Shown one piece after another: positions 7,766 through 16,503 of a stretch of DNA of 64,000 bases. The notes below the pieces were generated by a model. The model was given only the letters and a program-made list of their open reading frames with translations, did not search any database and was not told the DNA's origin. Source of the DNA: Mucilaginibacter pankratovii (GTDB lineage Bacteria; Bacteroidota; Bacteroidia; Sphingobacteriales; Sphingobacteriaceae); assembly GCF_014773265.1 (NCBI RefSeq), contig NZ_JACWMY010000015.1:1-64000 (forward strand), read 5' to 3'. The position numbers and the translations under genes were made by a program. Within the stretch, counting starts at the first letter, position 1. Each line of letters opens with the position of its first letter.

Positions 7766-7773
7766 TAAATTTG
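7766..7773 (+). promoter_or_regulatory. -7 box of outer-membrane receptor gene
   Basis: TAAATTTG is an exact TAnnTTTG match 44 bases before the ATG at 7818, in very AT-rich DNA. I see no good TTTG -33 element at the expected distance. Confidence 0.45.
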
Positions 7774-7817
7774 TATTTCCTAAACACACAATATCGGATA
7801 AAATCTACTAATAGTTA

Positions 7818-10268
7818 ATGAGGGTTAAAAAAGGGTGTTTGCTACTTGCAATGGTGGCCGGTTTTTATAGTTTTTGTTGCGCCCAAACCAACTCTTCCGT
7901 ACTCAGGGGCAATGTTTACCTGCAAAATAGTACAGCCGCCGAGGCCGCTACCGTTATATTGTTAAACCAGGCCGATTCCGCTATCGTAATGTCGGTATTG
8001 GTTGATCGTAATGGCGCTTTCGAATTTCAGTCCGTTAGGCCGGGTGCCTATTTGGTGCTGGCCAATCACCTGGGTTATATCAAAGCTTATTCTGCCGCCT
8101 ATAAAGCACCTGCAGGGCAAACCGTTACTATACAGCCTATTTACCTGCAGCCGCTTAGTACCGAACTGAAAGAAGTTGCCGTGGTAGCCAAAAAACCGTT
8201 TGTGGAAGTAAGGCCGGGCAAAACCATTATAAACCCTGCGGCCAGTATTACCGCCGATGGCAAGAACGTGCTGGAGATCCTGGCGCAATCGCCGGGCGTA
8301 AAAGTGAGTAATACCGATGATATCAGCATCAGCGGCAGGCAAAGCGCGCTGATACTGATAGATGGCAAAACCACCAGCATGACGGGTGCCGACCTCGCCT
8401 CGCTGCTGCGAAGCACCCAGGGCAGCAATGTAGACAGGATAGAACTCATCACCGGCGGCTCGGCCAAATACGATGCTTCCGCGGGCGGCGTTATCAATAT
8501 TGTTTTAAAGAAGGGAAAAAACATAGGCACTAACGGTACCGTAAACTTAACCGCAGGCTATGGCAAATACTACAAAGGAGTTGCCGGCTTTACCTTTAAT
8601 AGCCGCAGCAAGTATGTAAATGTGTTTGGGCTGTACAATGTAAACGCTAATAAAACTTACCGTGGATTTGATAGCTACCGCAACATCAATTCCGGGGGCG
8701 TATTAAGCAGCTACAATCTTAACTACTACGGCAAGCAGGAAACCATCAATCATAATTACCGCCTCGGGGCCGATTTTTCGTTAACGTCTAATCACACACT
8801 TGGTGTGCAGGTTTACGGCTTTGTAACCAATAACGATTTCAGCAAGAACAACCAACTTAAAATATCCAACCAGGGGCACCTCGATTCGGTGATACAGGTG
8901 GGCTCATCCGTAGAACGCGATCTGCGCAACATTAATTATAATATCAACTACGCAGGCAAGCTGGATAACGTAGGCAGAAGTATCTCTGCGAGTATTACCT
9001 ACCTGCCCTACACCAGGCGATCTGACGAGTACATCAACAACATGTTTTTTGATGCCCAGGGTACCCGGTACCGCCCCGATAACCTGCTGCAAAACCTTTC
9101 GCCATCGCACCGCCGCAACTGGACCGGCCTGTTGGATTTTGTAAACCCACTAAATAAAACATCTAAGCTGGAAGCAGGCGTTAAGTTCAGCCACACCGAA
9201 AGCGATAACAACCTCATTTTTGGTCCGCAGGTTAATGGTGTTTACACGGTAGACCCTATATTCAGCAATAACTTTGTTTATAACGAGGATGTACACGCAG
9301 GCTATTTAAACTATACGGCGGCGTTCGGTAAGTTTGATATGGTAGCCGGGCTGCGCGGTGAGTACACGCATTCAAAAGGGCAATCGGTAAATGTTACATC
9401 AACCAGCGCTACTTTAAATATCTTCAATTATTTTAAGCTGTTCCCCAATTTGCTGTTGCACTATGTTAAGGACGATAAACATGAGTACAGCTTAACTTTT
9501 GCGCGGGGTATTTTAAGGCCCGATTATGAGAGTCTCAACCCTTTCCTTTATTATGTAGATCCTTACGATTTCCAGAGCGGTAACCCCTATCTCAAACCCG
9601 AATACAGCAACACCATTACCTTAACCTACCTGTATAACCAAAGCATTTCGGTATCGCTGTATGCAGGCAAAATCACCGATGCCAACTTCTCGTTCTACAC
9701 CCAAAACGACGCCACAAAAGTAAATCTTACCACTACACGCAACCTGGGCGATATAAAAGATATCGGCTTACAAATTAACATACCTTATACCTTTACCAGC
9801 TGGTGGAGCGGCGAGCTGGATGTAAACGCCGGCTACTACCGGTACACCACCTACCCCGAAAACGGCGACCTGGATAAAGGCACCGGCGACCTGATCATCA
9901 ATTCCACCCAAAACTTAAAGCTAAGCAAGAGCCTGGCTTTAGAGATCACCGGCTTTTACGAAACGGCCAACCAATACGGCATCAGGCGCTTTAGTCCGAA
10001 TTATTACCTCACCGCGGGCCTTAGCACCCCGGTATTTGGTAAACGCGGCAAACTGAGCCTGAATCTGTCTGATATTTTTAACACCAATCGCGACAGGGCC
10101 TACACCCAATATCAAAACATCGATCTGCGCATCACCGGCAAACCCGAAACGCGCATAGCAAGGCTTAGCCTGAGCTATCGTTTTGGTAAAACCACCGTAA
10201 AAGCTGCCACCAAACACCAAACCGGCACCGAATTGGAGCAGGACAGGATGCGCAAGGGCGCGAACTAA
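7818..10268 (+). CDS. TonB-dependent-receptor-like outer-membrane beta-barrel protein
   Basis: An 816-aa outer-membrane protein. After a signal peptide (about 1-22, ending CCAQ) comes a carboxypeptidase-regulatory-like beta sandwich (about 28-115), then a plug (about 118-230: VEVRPGKTIINPAASIT, LEILAQSPGVKVSNTDDISI, SALILIDGKTTSM, IELITGGSAKYDASAGGVI) and a beta barrel of the OMP_b-brl_3 type. The conserved order matches receptors of the FecA/SusC-like class that import large ligands. No SusD partner or polysaccharide-degrading gene adjoins, so the ligand is open. There is no obvious N-terminal TonB box after the signal peptide. Confidence 0.9.
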   Translation: MRVKKGCLLLAMVAGFYSFCCAQTNSSVLRGNVYLQNSTAAEAATVILLNQADSAIVMSVLVDRNGAFEFQSVRPGAYLVLANHLGYIKAYSAAYKAPAGQTVTIQPIYLQPLSTELKEVAVVAKKPFVEVRPGKTIINPAASITADGKNVLEILAQSPGVKVSNTDDISISGRQSALILIDGKTTSMTGADLASLLRSTQGSNVDRIELITGGSAKYDASAGGVINIVLKKGKNIGTNGTVNLTAGYGKYYKGVAGFTFNSRSKYVNVFGLYNVNANKTYRGFDSYRNINSGGVLSSYNLNYYGKQETINHNYRLGADFSLTSNHTLGVQVYGFVTNNDFSKNNQLKISNQGHLDSVIQVGSSVERDLRNINYNINYAGKLDNVGRSISASITYLPYTRRSDEYINNMFFDAQGTRYRPDNLLQNLSPSHRRNWTGLLDFVNPLNKTSKLEAGVKFSHTESDNNLIFGPQVNGVYTVDPIFSNNFVYNEDVHAGYLNYTAAFGKFDMVAGLRGEYTHSKGQSVNVTSTSATLNIFNYFKLFPNLLLHYVKDDKHEYSLTFARGILRPDYESLNPFLYYVDPYDFQSGNPYLKPEYSNTITLTYLYNQSISVSLYAGKITDANFSFYTQNDATKVNLTTTRNLGDIKDIGLQINIPYTFTSWWSGELDVNAGYYRYTTYPENGDLDKGTGDLIINSTQNLKLSKSLALEITGFYETANQYGIRRFSPNYYLTAGLSTPVFGKRGKLSLNLSDIFNTNRDRAYTQYQNIDLRITGKPETRIARLSLSYRFGKTTVKAATKHQTGTELEQDRMRKGAN

Positions 10269-10306
10269 CCAATAAAAAAAGACGCGAAGTATCGCGTCTC
10301 TACAGG

Positions 10307-10522
10307 TTACCCCACCTTTTTCTCTTTATACTTTCCTTTTATTTGGGTGACGAAGAAGTTACCCAGAGATGGACTGCCCAGGAATTTTTTTAGTGCGGGT
10401 GGCTTAAAATTGAAGTATTGCCATACACCGCTATGCTCTTTAAATTCAAGCTCAAGCGTATGCGTTTCCGCATCGTAACCAATGCTTTCTAAAGCGGACG
10501 ATTGTACAGGCTGCCTTTGCAT
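10307..10522 (-). CDS. KTSC-domain protein
   Basis: A 71-aa protein covering one KTSC domain, named for its similarity to the C-terminus of some lysyl-tRNA synthetases: SSALESIGYDAETHTLELEF, VWQYFNFKPPALKKFLGSPSLGNFF. The start at 10522 (MQRQPVQSS) fits the family; the longer frame to 10612 overlaps the preceding intergenic region and reads like non-coding DNA. KTSC domains are presumed nucleic-acid binding, but stand-alone members have no known role. It lies 40 bases after the DUF1634 gene and may be cotranscribed. Confidence 0.85.
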   Translation of the reverse strand: MQRQPVQSSALESIGYDAETHTLELEFKEHSGVWQYFNFKPPALKKFLGSPSLGNFFVTQIKGKYKEKKVG

Positions 10523-10562
10523 ATTTATACAGCAAGGCAAAATAAAAATGGTTTTAAAAATC

Positions 10563-10946
10563 TTAGCCGGCGTGGCCGCTAAGCATACTGCTGAAGATAA
10601 TAAGCAGCACAATCAACGTGATGCCTACATACAGGTAGTCTTTCTCCAGCACAAAGCCAACAGCAGAAAATACTACCCGGATAACCGGCGTAGCAATGAG
10701 CAGAATAATACCCGCCTGGATGATGGCCCTGCCCCTAAAGGTAAAGATGCCGTTGATAATACCCGATGCATTGTGCACAAAATCGGGCACGCCCTTAAAG
10801 GTGTGGTAATCGGCAGTGGCATGTCCGTGGCGGTAGATATAAACCACCCCTCCTATAAAAACGATAGCCATAGAGACGAATACCCCTGCGCGCAGGATCC
10901 ACCCGATGATGGATTGCATATCTTTTTCTTTGAAAGATTGGTTCAT
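10563..10946 (-). CDS. DUF1634 membrane protein
   Basis: A 127-aa protein with three or four hydrophobic helices (about 13-37, 70-88, 90-125) and the DUF1634 pattern, including ILRAGVFVSMAIVFIGGVVY near the N-terminus and RAIIQAGIILLIATPVIRV. DUF1634 genes usually sit next to a TSUP (DUF81) sulfite/sulfonate exporter; no such gene is within this window, so its partner would have to be elsewhere. The start codon lies within an arm of an inverted repeat (10936-10973). Role unknown. Confidence 0.83.
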   Translation of the reverse strand: MNQSFKEKDMQSIIGWILRAGVFVSMAIVFIGGVVYIYRHGHATADYHTFKGVPDFVHNASGIINGIFTFRGRAIIQAGIILLIATPVIRVVFSAVGFVLEKDYLYVGITLIVLLIIFSSMLSGHAG

Positions 10947-11186
10947 TTGTTCACTAGTTCATTTGTTCATTGGTGTGTGGCGGAGAGATCGATCCGCCAT
11001 TACAACCCGCAAGGAAGCCTTGCTTATCGCAATAATATTGCAGTGTTCAAAATTACATCTTAAAACGAATGCTTGCTAACTATTTGGCTTATTAATTACC
11101 AGCACAGGTGGCAGTAAGAATTGAGATGACAATTTCACCGATAAGTACTAATGAACCAGTGAACAAATGAACTAATGAACCAATTA
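10936..11186. repeat. Long inverted repeat of GTTCATT units
   Basis: The left arm 10936-10973 and right arm 11149-11186 are imperfect inverted copies about 38 bases long, each built from GTTCATT/GTTCACT units. They flank about 175 bases of intergenic DNA with no gene. The left arm includes the first codons of the DUF1634 gene and the right arm abuts the stop of the next gene at 11184. Confidence 0.55.
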
Positions 11187-11669
11187 ATTCCCTGCGCGGA
11201 TACTGCGCTCACTAAGCTGTTTGATCACTTCATCATTAAAAGCCTGCTCACTTTTGTATAGGATGCTTATTTTGGATGATGGGATTATTTTCAAAAACTC
11301 ATCCAGGTAACGCCTTTTGGTGGTAAGCATCTGGTTATCGTAATAAAGTTCTTTTTCCGGGCTACCCGTTGCACTTTTGCCATTCAATCTTTTCAGGATG
11401 CGTATGGCTTTAAGTTCCTCCTGGTACTGGTGGTAAAGCGGCCAGAATTTATCGGCTTCGTCATCGGTAAGGTCCAGTTGCTGCGATAAAAACTTATCGC
11501 GGGCGGCTTCTATTTTTTTACCCACGCCCTTATTGCTCCGGGGCTGTAAATTTCGTTTTACGCCGTTAGTTGGCTGCAAGTTATTTGTAGGGATTTGCGC
11601 AGATACTTCATAGCCGGTGGCAACGGCAATAACTATTACAATAACTATATATCTGAACAATTTAATCAT
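11184..11669 (-). CDS. Periplasmic Spy/zinc-resistance-like small protein of the sigma operon
   Basis: A 161-aa exported protein (signal peptide about 1-24, ending EVSAQ) with a basic linker and a helical body: AARDKFLSQQLDLTDDEA, FWPLYHQYQEELKAIR, MLTTKRRYLDEFLKIIPSSK. The 'LT..EA.KFWPLY.qY..El' pattern is common in small Bacteroidota proteins downstream of ECF sigma/anti-sigma pairs, and resembles Spy/CpxP-type periplasmic sensors or chaperones. The ATG at 11669 is chosen over the frame start at 11750, which would overlap the anti-sigma gene. It is 16 bases behind that gene, so it is the third gene of the operon. Confidence 0.78.
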   Translation of the reverse strand: MIKLFRYIVIVIVIAVATGYEVSAQIPTNNLQPTNGVKRNLQPRSNKGVGKKIEAARDKFLSQQLDLTDDEADKFWPLYHQYQEELKAIRILKRLNGKSATGSPEKELYYDNQMLTTKRRYLDEFLKIIPSSKISILYKSEQAFNDEVIKQLSERSIRAGN

Positions 11670-11685
11670 TACGTACGGGGTAGCG

Positions 11686-12705
11686 TTAATTAACATCAAT
11701 ATAATCGCTGAGGTCTTCGTCCAGCGCCTTGGTATTAATTTGTTTATCATCCTGTATCAGTCCGGCTGCATCGCCGGCATCAACATTTAGCTCAAGGTAA
11801 TCTTTTATTTCGTCAACAGGCACATTGGCCAGCTCGCTATGCAATAAAGTTTTTTGGTGCGCTACAGCAGGTACTACTACCTCGCTGCCATTTTGCCTTA
11901 AAAAGGCACCGGTACCAACAATTAAAGCCAGGCAGGCGGCGGTTGCATACTTAAACGTATTGCTGGCAAATAATTTACGTACAATAGTTTTGCGTATTAC
12001 AACTTCCTTATTTACCGTTTTATTTAAGATATTTCGATTTAGCATCTCGAAATAGTTCTCCGGAACGGTAAATCCAGTTGTTTTTTCTTCCAGTATCTCT
12101 TCAACCGCTATGCGGGCAGTTATCTGCTGCTGCATATCTTCAAAGTAACCATCAGGCACGGCGAAGAACTTCTCGCCTTTGGCCATCTCCTCAATATTTA
12201 CGCGGCTTTGAATTTTGCTTGCAAGCTCATCAAAATAGCCGACAGGCATGGCAAAGCCATTATCCTCCCCCTCTGCTTCAGCAGCAATATTGATTCGGCC
12301 TGTAATATTCGCCGATAGTTTATAAAAATAATTTGCCGGCAAAGCAAAGCCATTGTGCTCCGCTTCTGCATCAACTTCGATATTTATGCGGCTGGTAATG
12401 TTTGCCGTAAGCTCATCAAAGTAATTTGCAGGCAACACAAAGCCGTTATGCTCCGCGTTTGCGTCCACATCTATGTTGGTCCTGCTGATGATGTTTGCCG
12501 AAAGCGCATCAAAATAATTTGCAGGTACCGTAAAACCGTTTGCCGGGTCTGTACTTTTTAATTCATCTAATTTAACCAATGATAAAATGCGCTGACCGGC
12601 TTCTTCAAAATAGGCAGACGGCACTGTAAACGGGTTATTTCGGGTAAACCGTTTAAGTGACATTTCTTCGTCCCCCCACTCCTTATTCTCCATATCGCTT
12701 TTCAT
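11686..12705 (-). CDS. Putative anti-sigma factor with seven 31-residue repeats
   Basis: A 339-aa protein directly behind the ECF sigma gene. Residues 24-230 are seven copies of a unit like NGFxVPxxYFxxLxxxIxxR; the conserved Phe sits near 26, 58, 89, 120, 151, 181 and 212, a regular 31-residue period. A single transmembrane helix follows (about 253-269), then a periplasmic tail with VDEIKDYLEL and LSDYID. Bacteroidota anti-sigma proteins usually show one or two such VPxxYF units before the helix. Similarity is also visible in the DNA, so the expansion looks recent. Direct binding to the adjacent sigma factor is inferred from gene order. The exact start among Met1, Met5 and Met15 is uncertain. 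Confidence 0.75.
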   Translation of the reverse strand: MKSDMENKEWGDEEMSLKRFTRNNPFTVPSAYFEEAGQRILSLVKLDELKSTDPANGFTVPANYFDALSANIISRTNIDVDANAEHNGFVLPANYFDELTANITSRINIEVDAEAEHNGFALPANYFYKLSANITGRINIAAEAEGEDNGFAMPVGYFDELASKIQSRVNIEEMAKGEKFFAVPDGYFEDMQQQITARIAVEEILEEKTTGFTVPENYFEMLNRNILNKTVNKEVVIRKTIVRKLFASNTFKYATAACLALIVGTGAFLRQNGSEVVVPAVAHQKTLLHSELANVPVDEIKDYLELNVDAGDAAGLIQDDKQINTKALDEDLSDYIDVN

Positions 12706-12756
12706 ACTCTGTTATAGATGAATAAATTTACCAAAGGTTTAACGTTAATTCAAAAT

Positions 12757-13311
12757 TTAATCAGTATTCGTCACAAAAGCCTCTATCTTTTTCACCGCGA
12801 GGTGAAACGATGCCTTTAAAGCGCCAACACTGGTACCCAGCACATCGCTCATTTCCTCGTACTTCATATCATCAAAGTACTTCATGTTAAACACAAGTCG
12901 CTGTTTATCAGGCAGTGTCAATATAGCTTCCTGCAATTTTCGCTGGATCTGATCGCCGGTGAACTGGTCCGAACTTGATAGCGTGTCCGCCAACTCATAG
13001 TCTACATCATCCAGCGAAATATTATTTTTCTGCTTCTTTTTATTTAAAAAAGTGATACACTCGTTGGTGGCAATGCGGTACATCCAGGTGTACAACTGGG
13101 CATCATTACGGAAGCCCGGTAGGTTTTTCCAAACCTTGATGAATACGTCCTGTACGAGGTCGTCGGCATCATCATGGTCTATCACCATGCGGCGCACGTG
13201 CCAGTATATTTTTTGCTGATACTTCTTCAGCAGCATGTTAAATGCTTCGTTACGCGTTTTTTCGTCGCGGAATTTGCTGAGTATCTCTTCGTCTTCTGCC
13301 TGTATGGCCAT
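12757..13311 (-). CDS. ECF RNA polymerase sigma factor
   Basis: A 184-aa sigma-70 family protein of the extracytoplasmic-function class. Region 2 spans about 25-95 (LLKKYQQKIYWHVRRM, DADDLVQDVFIKVW, LYTWMYRIATNECI), and region 4 about 125-180 (ILTLPDKQRLVFNMKYFDDM, YEEMSDVLGTSVGALKASFH), with the helix-turn-helix at SVGALKASFHLAVKKI. The short spacer lacks region 3. It heads the operon with the repeat-rich membrane anti-sigma candidate 51 bases downstream and the Spy-like protein third, an envelope-stress layout. Confidence 0.94.
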   Translation of the reverse strand: MAIQAEDEEILSKFRDEKTRNEAFNMLLKKYQQKIYWHVRRMVIDHDDADDLVQDVFIKVWKNLPGFRNDAQLYTWMYRIATNECITFLNKKKQKNNISLDDVDYELADTLSSSDQFTGDQIQRKLQEAILTLPDKQRLVFNMKYFDDMKYEEMSDVLGTSVGALKASFHLAVKKIEAFVTNTD

Positions 13312-13375
13312 TTATCAAAATTTATCTTTTAAATAAATATAAAGCTTTTTTTGCTTTAATATGTTTTGCCGACAG

Positions 13376-13837
13376 TTAATTTAACAGTTCCAACACCTGT
13401 TGCGATGAGGCTTTGGTATCTACCTTATCAATCACGTGGTCGATAACGCCATCGCCGTTAATAACAAATGTGGTACGCGCGGTACCCATATACTTTTTGC
13501 CGTACATGTTTTTCTCTTTCCAAACGTCGTAAGCTTCAACAATGCTATGGTCGGTATCGGCTATCAGCGTAAAGGGCAGGCTGTATTTGGTCTCAAACTT
13601 TTTATGCGACTTTTCATCATCCACGCTCACGCCTATCACATCAAAACCTTGGCTCAGCAACGATTGGTAATTATCCCTAAAATCGCATGACTCTGCCGTG
13701 CAGCCCGGGGTATCATCTTTTGGGTAAAAGTAAAGAATTACGTTTTTGCCTTTATAATCGCTCAGCGAAACTTCCTTGCCATTTTGGTCTTTCGCGGTAA
13801 AATCGGGGGCTTTATCGCCTGCTTTAAGAGTTGCCAT
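13376..13837 (-). CDS. bcp: Thioredoxin-dependent thiol peroxidase (BCP/PrxQ)
   Basis: A 153-aa peroxiredoxin that reduces hydrogen peroxide and organic hydroperoxides using thioredoxin. The thioredoxin-like fold is complete; the motif DDTPGCTAESCDFRD holds the peroxidatic Cys (about 46) and, five residues on, the resolving Cys (about 51), the spacing of atypical two-cysteine PrxQ enzymes. Thr43 and the conserved Arg (TARTTFVI, about 121) complete the active site. It starts only 2 bases after the M23 peptidase gene, so the two are translated from one transcript. Confidence 0.95.
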   Translation of the reverse strand: MATLKAGDKAPDFTAKDQNGKEVSLSDYKGKNVILYFYPKDDTPGCTAESCDFRDNYQSLLSQGFDVIGVSVDDEKSHKKFETKYSLPFTLIADTDHSIVEAYDVWKEKNMYGKKYMGTARTTFVINGDGVIDHVIDKVDTKASSQQVLELLN

Positions 13838-13839
13838 GT

Positions 13840-15597
13840 TTATCGTGTAAATTCTGCTGTAAACGTAGTACTATTGTTCTTCATATCTATCACCGTAAAT
13901 TCAAAATTATGCTTTCCGGGTGCAATATCGTTAGTAAAAGTATAACTTAATATTTTTGTTTTATAACTCCACTCTACCAGTACCCATTTACCATCTATTT
14001 TGCCGGCAAAGCTTTTTATGCCCGATAGGTTATCGCTCATGCGCAGCCTGATAGCGCTGATACCTTTAAGGTTGCTGCCATTACGGATATTGATAGGCGT
14101 AATAACCGGCGCCACGGTATCTACCCTGATATAATAATCGCCGAAGGCCTTGGCGGTTGCTTTTATAAAAGCACCATCAGGTTCGCCGCCGATGCTGCCG
14201 GTAGCCGCGCTTACAATAACGGCTTTATCCGTGTAAGCACCCAGGCTGATATCGGGCTTTATCCAGATATCGTAGCTATCATGTATCGGCGTAAACCTGT
14301 TATGGATGCGGTGCGTTACCGAGTAGGCTCCGGGTTTGGCGGGCAGGCTGGAGTATAAAAAATCCAGGTCATCGTAAAGGTTGCGTACCGGGATCTGTAC
14401 TTTTAAACGCTCGGTGTTAAACTCGCCCAGGTCGTTGTAATACATCATTTTGCCCACTGGTTTTGCAGGGGCCAAGTTACTTGCTATGGTGCTGGATTGC
14501 ACTTTTACTTTTACCGACGAGGTGTTGCCCGCTACATCCTTACATATAAATTCCACATCGTGTACTTCGTTATCGTTAAAAGGGATAATACCCCTGTTGA
14601 TAGATTGCGGATACAGCGATATGCGACTGCCCGGCAGGATGAAGCATTTCTGGATCATGCGGCGGGTAAGCAAAAATGTAGGGTAATCTATATAGGCATT
14701 CACTGCGTGAGTTTGATCGAACGCGAAACGCTCCACCGCGAAGGTGTAAACCGTGCGGCCATCCAGCTTTAGTTCGATAGAATAAACACCGTTGTGGTTG
14801 TTGGATACGCTGTTTTGATCCGTCACCGCTATGCCGAAACCGGTATTGCCGCTTAACTGCAGCACCTGGGGTTTTAATAGGCGATAATTGCCGGCAGCAC
14901 CGGTAACGCTTAAAAACTCTTTAGGGGTATTCTCGCTAAAAGGGTTGCCGTTTAAATGATAAACACCTATTGCCGTAATAGTTGGCGGCACTTCATCCGG
15001 GATGGTAAGGCCGAACAGCTGTGGATTGATGGTCTCCTCGGTAGCGGTATCCCTCAGCTCAAAATGCACGTGCGGCCCTGCGGAGGCACCTTCGTTGCCG
15101 GACACAGCTACCACTTCCCCTTTGATCACTTTAAATGTGCCGGGGGGAACGGCAATATCAGCCTCGAAGGTTTGGTTTTTGTATTGATAATCGCGTATGT
15201 ATTTAAAAACTTCGGGGGTAAAACTTTGGATGTGGCCATAAACCGAGGTGTAGCCATTTGGATGGGTGATGTATAAGGCCTGCCCAAACCCGCCAAACTG
15301 GATGCGCAAGCGCGAGATATAGCCATCGGCTACTGCGTGCACCGGATAGCCGGTGCGCTGCATGGTTTTAAAATCTAAACCCGAGTGAAAATGCGCGGGC
15401 CGTAATTCGCCAAAGGAGCCGGCAGTAACGGGTGCCAGATCTAAAGGATAGCGGAAATAACCCTGGGGGTATTGTTTGCTTTGGATGATCTCCTGGGCGT
15501 AGGTAACGGTACCTAAAAGCAACAGCAGCACGAATGCCGCGTAAGTTTTGTATTTACTGATTGATGATTTTTTGCTGCTACACGGTCGAACGGCCAT
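13840..15597 (-). CDS. Secreted M23-family peptidase
   Basis: A 585-aa protein with an N-terminal signal/anchor (about 18-35, ending VTYAQ). The M23 (LytM-type) zinc peptidase domain is at about 45-200: HSGLDF supplies the first His and Asp ligands, GYTSVYGHIQ and GPHVHFELRD the remaining His residues (HxH). All catalytic positions are present, so it can be an active peptidoglycan endopeptidase, unlike EnvC-type activators. The long C-terminal part is beta-rich with Ig-like character (SIELKLDGRTVYTFAVERF, IRLRMSDNLSGIKSF). It is transcribed with bcp. Confidence 0.9.
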   Translation of the reverse strand: MAVRPCSSKKSSISKYKTYAAFVLLLLLGTVTYAQEIIQSKQYPQGYFRYPLDLAPVTAGSFGELRPAHFHSGLDFKTMQRTGYPVHAVADGYISRLRIQFGGFGQALYITHPNGYTSVYGHIQSFTPEVFKYIRDYQYKNQTFEADIAVPPGTFKVIKGEVVAVSGNEGASAGPHVHFELRDTATEETINPQLFGLTIPDEVPPTITAIGVYHLNGNPFSENTPKEFLSVTGAAGNYRLLKPQVLQLSGNTGFGIAVTDQNSVSNNHNGVYSIELKLDGRTVYTFAVERFAFDQTHAVNAYIDYPTFLLTRRMIQKCFILPGSRISLYPQSINRGIIPFNDNEVHDVEFICKDVAGNTSSVKVKVQSSTIASNLAPAKPVGKMMYYNDLGEFNTERLKVQIPVRNLYDDLDFLYSSLPAKPGAYSVTHRIHNRFTPIHDSYDIWIKPDISLGAYTDKAVIVSAATGSIGGEPDGAFIKATAKAFGDYYIRVDTVAPVITPINIRNGSNLKGISAIRLRMSDNLSGIKSFAGKIDGKWVLVEWSYKTKILSYTFTNDIAPGKHNFEFTVIDMKNNSTTFTAEFTR

Positions 15598-15673
15598 ACT
15601 TATTAATAAAATTTTTCTTTAGTAAACCACCATGGGGCAGTTTTGTTGGGCGCGATTTGAAGGCGGGTATAAT

Positions 15674-15751
15674 AATATCGAACACCGAACGCTGAACATC
15701 GAATAATGAAGTATTTCGAAGTTCAGCGTTCGATATTCATTATCCGATATT
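15674..15751. repeat. Hairpin repeat with ATCGAACGCTGAAC core
   Basis: GAACGCTGAAC (15687-15697) pairs with 15721-15731, and AATATCG (15674-15680) with 15745-15751. It sits between the M23 start and the stop of the FAH-family gene. A related unit, TTCGATATTCGGCGTTCG, is at 28716-28733 with the same ATCGAA/TTCGAT character. Confidence 0.55.
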
Positions 15752-15761
15752 TTTAAACTTC

Positions 15762-16373
15762 TTATTTCACCTCAAAATCAAACATTGTTTCGCCTTCCAA
15801 ATAACCCTGTAGCTTATCGCCAATATTTACTTTGCCTACGCCCTGCGGGGTGCCTGTAAATATCAGATCGCCTTTTTTGAGGGTGATGTATTGCGATACG
15901 AAGGCGATAATGCGTTCGAAGGAAAAGAGCAGATCTTTAGTGTTGCCCTGCTGGCGGGTTTCACCGTTCACATCCAGCTTAAAATTAAGCTCGTATAAAT
16001 TGGCAAATTGTGTCTTCGGCAAAAAGTTACTTACCGGTGCCGAGTTATCAAAGGCTTTAGCCAGTTCCCAGGGCAGCCCCTTCTCTTTATGTTTGGATTG
16101 GATATCGCGCGCGGTAAAATCTACACCCAGGGCTATCTCATCATAATAGCTGGCGGCGAATTTTTCGGCGATGTGCTTGCCTTCCTTGCAAACTTTTAAA
16201 ACGATCTCTATCTCGTGGTGTACATCCTGCGAAAACTCCGGGTGGTAAAAAGGCTTATTATCCTTTAAAAGCGCCGTATCGGGCTTCATAAATATCACGG
16301 GTACGCTGGGCACAGGGTTGTTAAGCTCTTTAGCATGCTCGGCATAGTTGCGGCCAATGGCTATTATTTTCAT
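15762..16373 (-). CDS. Fumarylacetoacetate hydrolase (FAH) family protein
   Basis: A 203-aa enzyme of the FAH superfamily, about the length of the short YisK/FAHD1-like members. Seen: IGRNYAEHAKELNNPVP at the N-terminus, metal ligands in VHHEIEIVL (both Glu) and GVDFTARDIQ (Asp), and the closing LIFTGTPQGVGKVNIGD loop. FAHD1-type enzymes act as acylpyruvate hydrolases or oxaloacetate decarboxylases; which applies here is not determined. It is a single gene on the minus strand, bounded by hairpin repeats. Confidence 0.9.
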   Translation of the reverse strand: MKIIAIGRNYAEHAKELNNPVPSVPVIFMKPDTALLKDNKPFYHPEFSQDVHHEIEIVLKVCKEGKHIAEKFAASYYDEIALGVDFTARDIQSKHKEKGLPWELAKAFDNSAPVSNFLPKTQFANLYELNFKLDVNGETRQQGNTKDLLFSFERIIAFVSQYITLKKGDLIFTGTPQGVGKVNIGDKLQGYLEGETMFDFEVK

Positions 16374-16463
16374 AGATGAATAGAATAAAGCCGAAAATAG
16401 AAATTCTACCTTTTAAAATTCTAAACTCTAAAAACTAAATCTAAAAATTGACCATGAAAGGTT

Positions 16464-16500
16464 ATTCTGCTCCCCCTTCAAGGGGCTGGGGGGCTCGCGC
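16464..16500. repeat. CTCCCCCTTCAAGGGG repeat
   Basis: A short palindrome-like block just downstream of the T9SS cargo gene, ending in GGGGGGCTCGCGCGTT. The same GGGGGCTCGCGCGTT tail occurs at about 38971-38986, next to another gene end, and a related block lies at 38832-38860. Confidence 0.5.
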
Positions 16501-16503
16501 GTT

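Noticed and set aside
11686..12705. Seven-repeat DNA as a CRISPR or minisatellite artefact
   Set aside because: The period is 93 bases, in frame, and keeps a protein pattern; it is coding.
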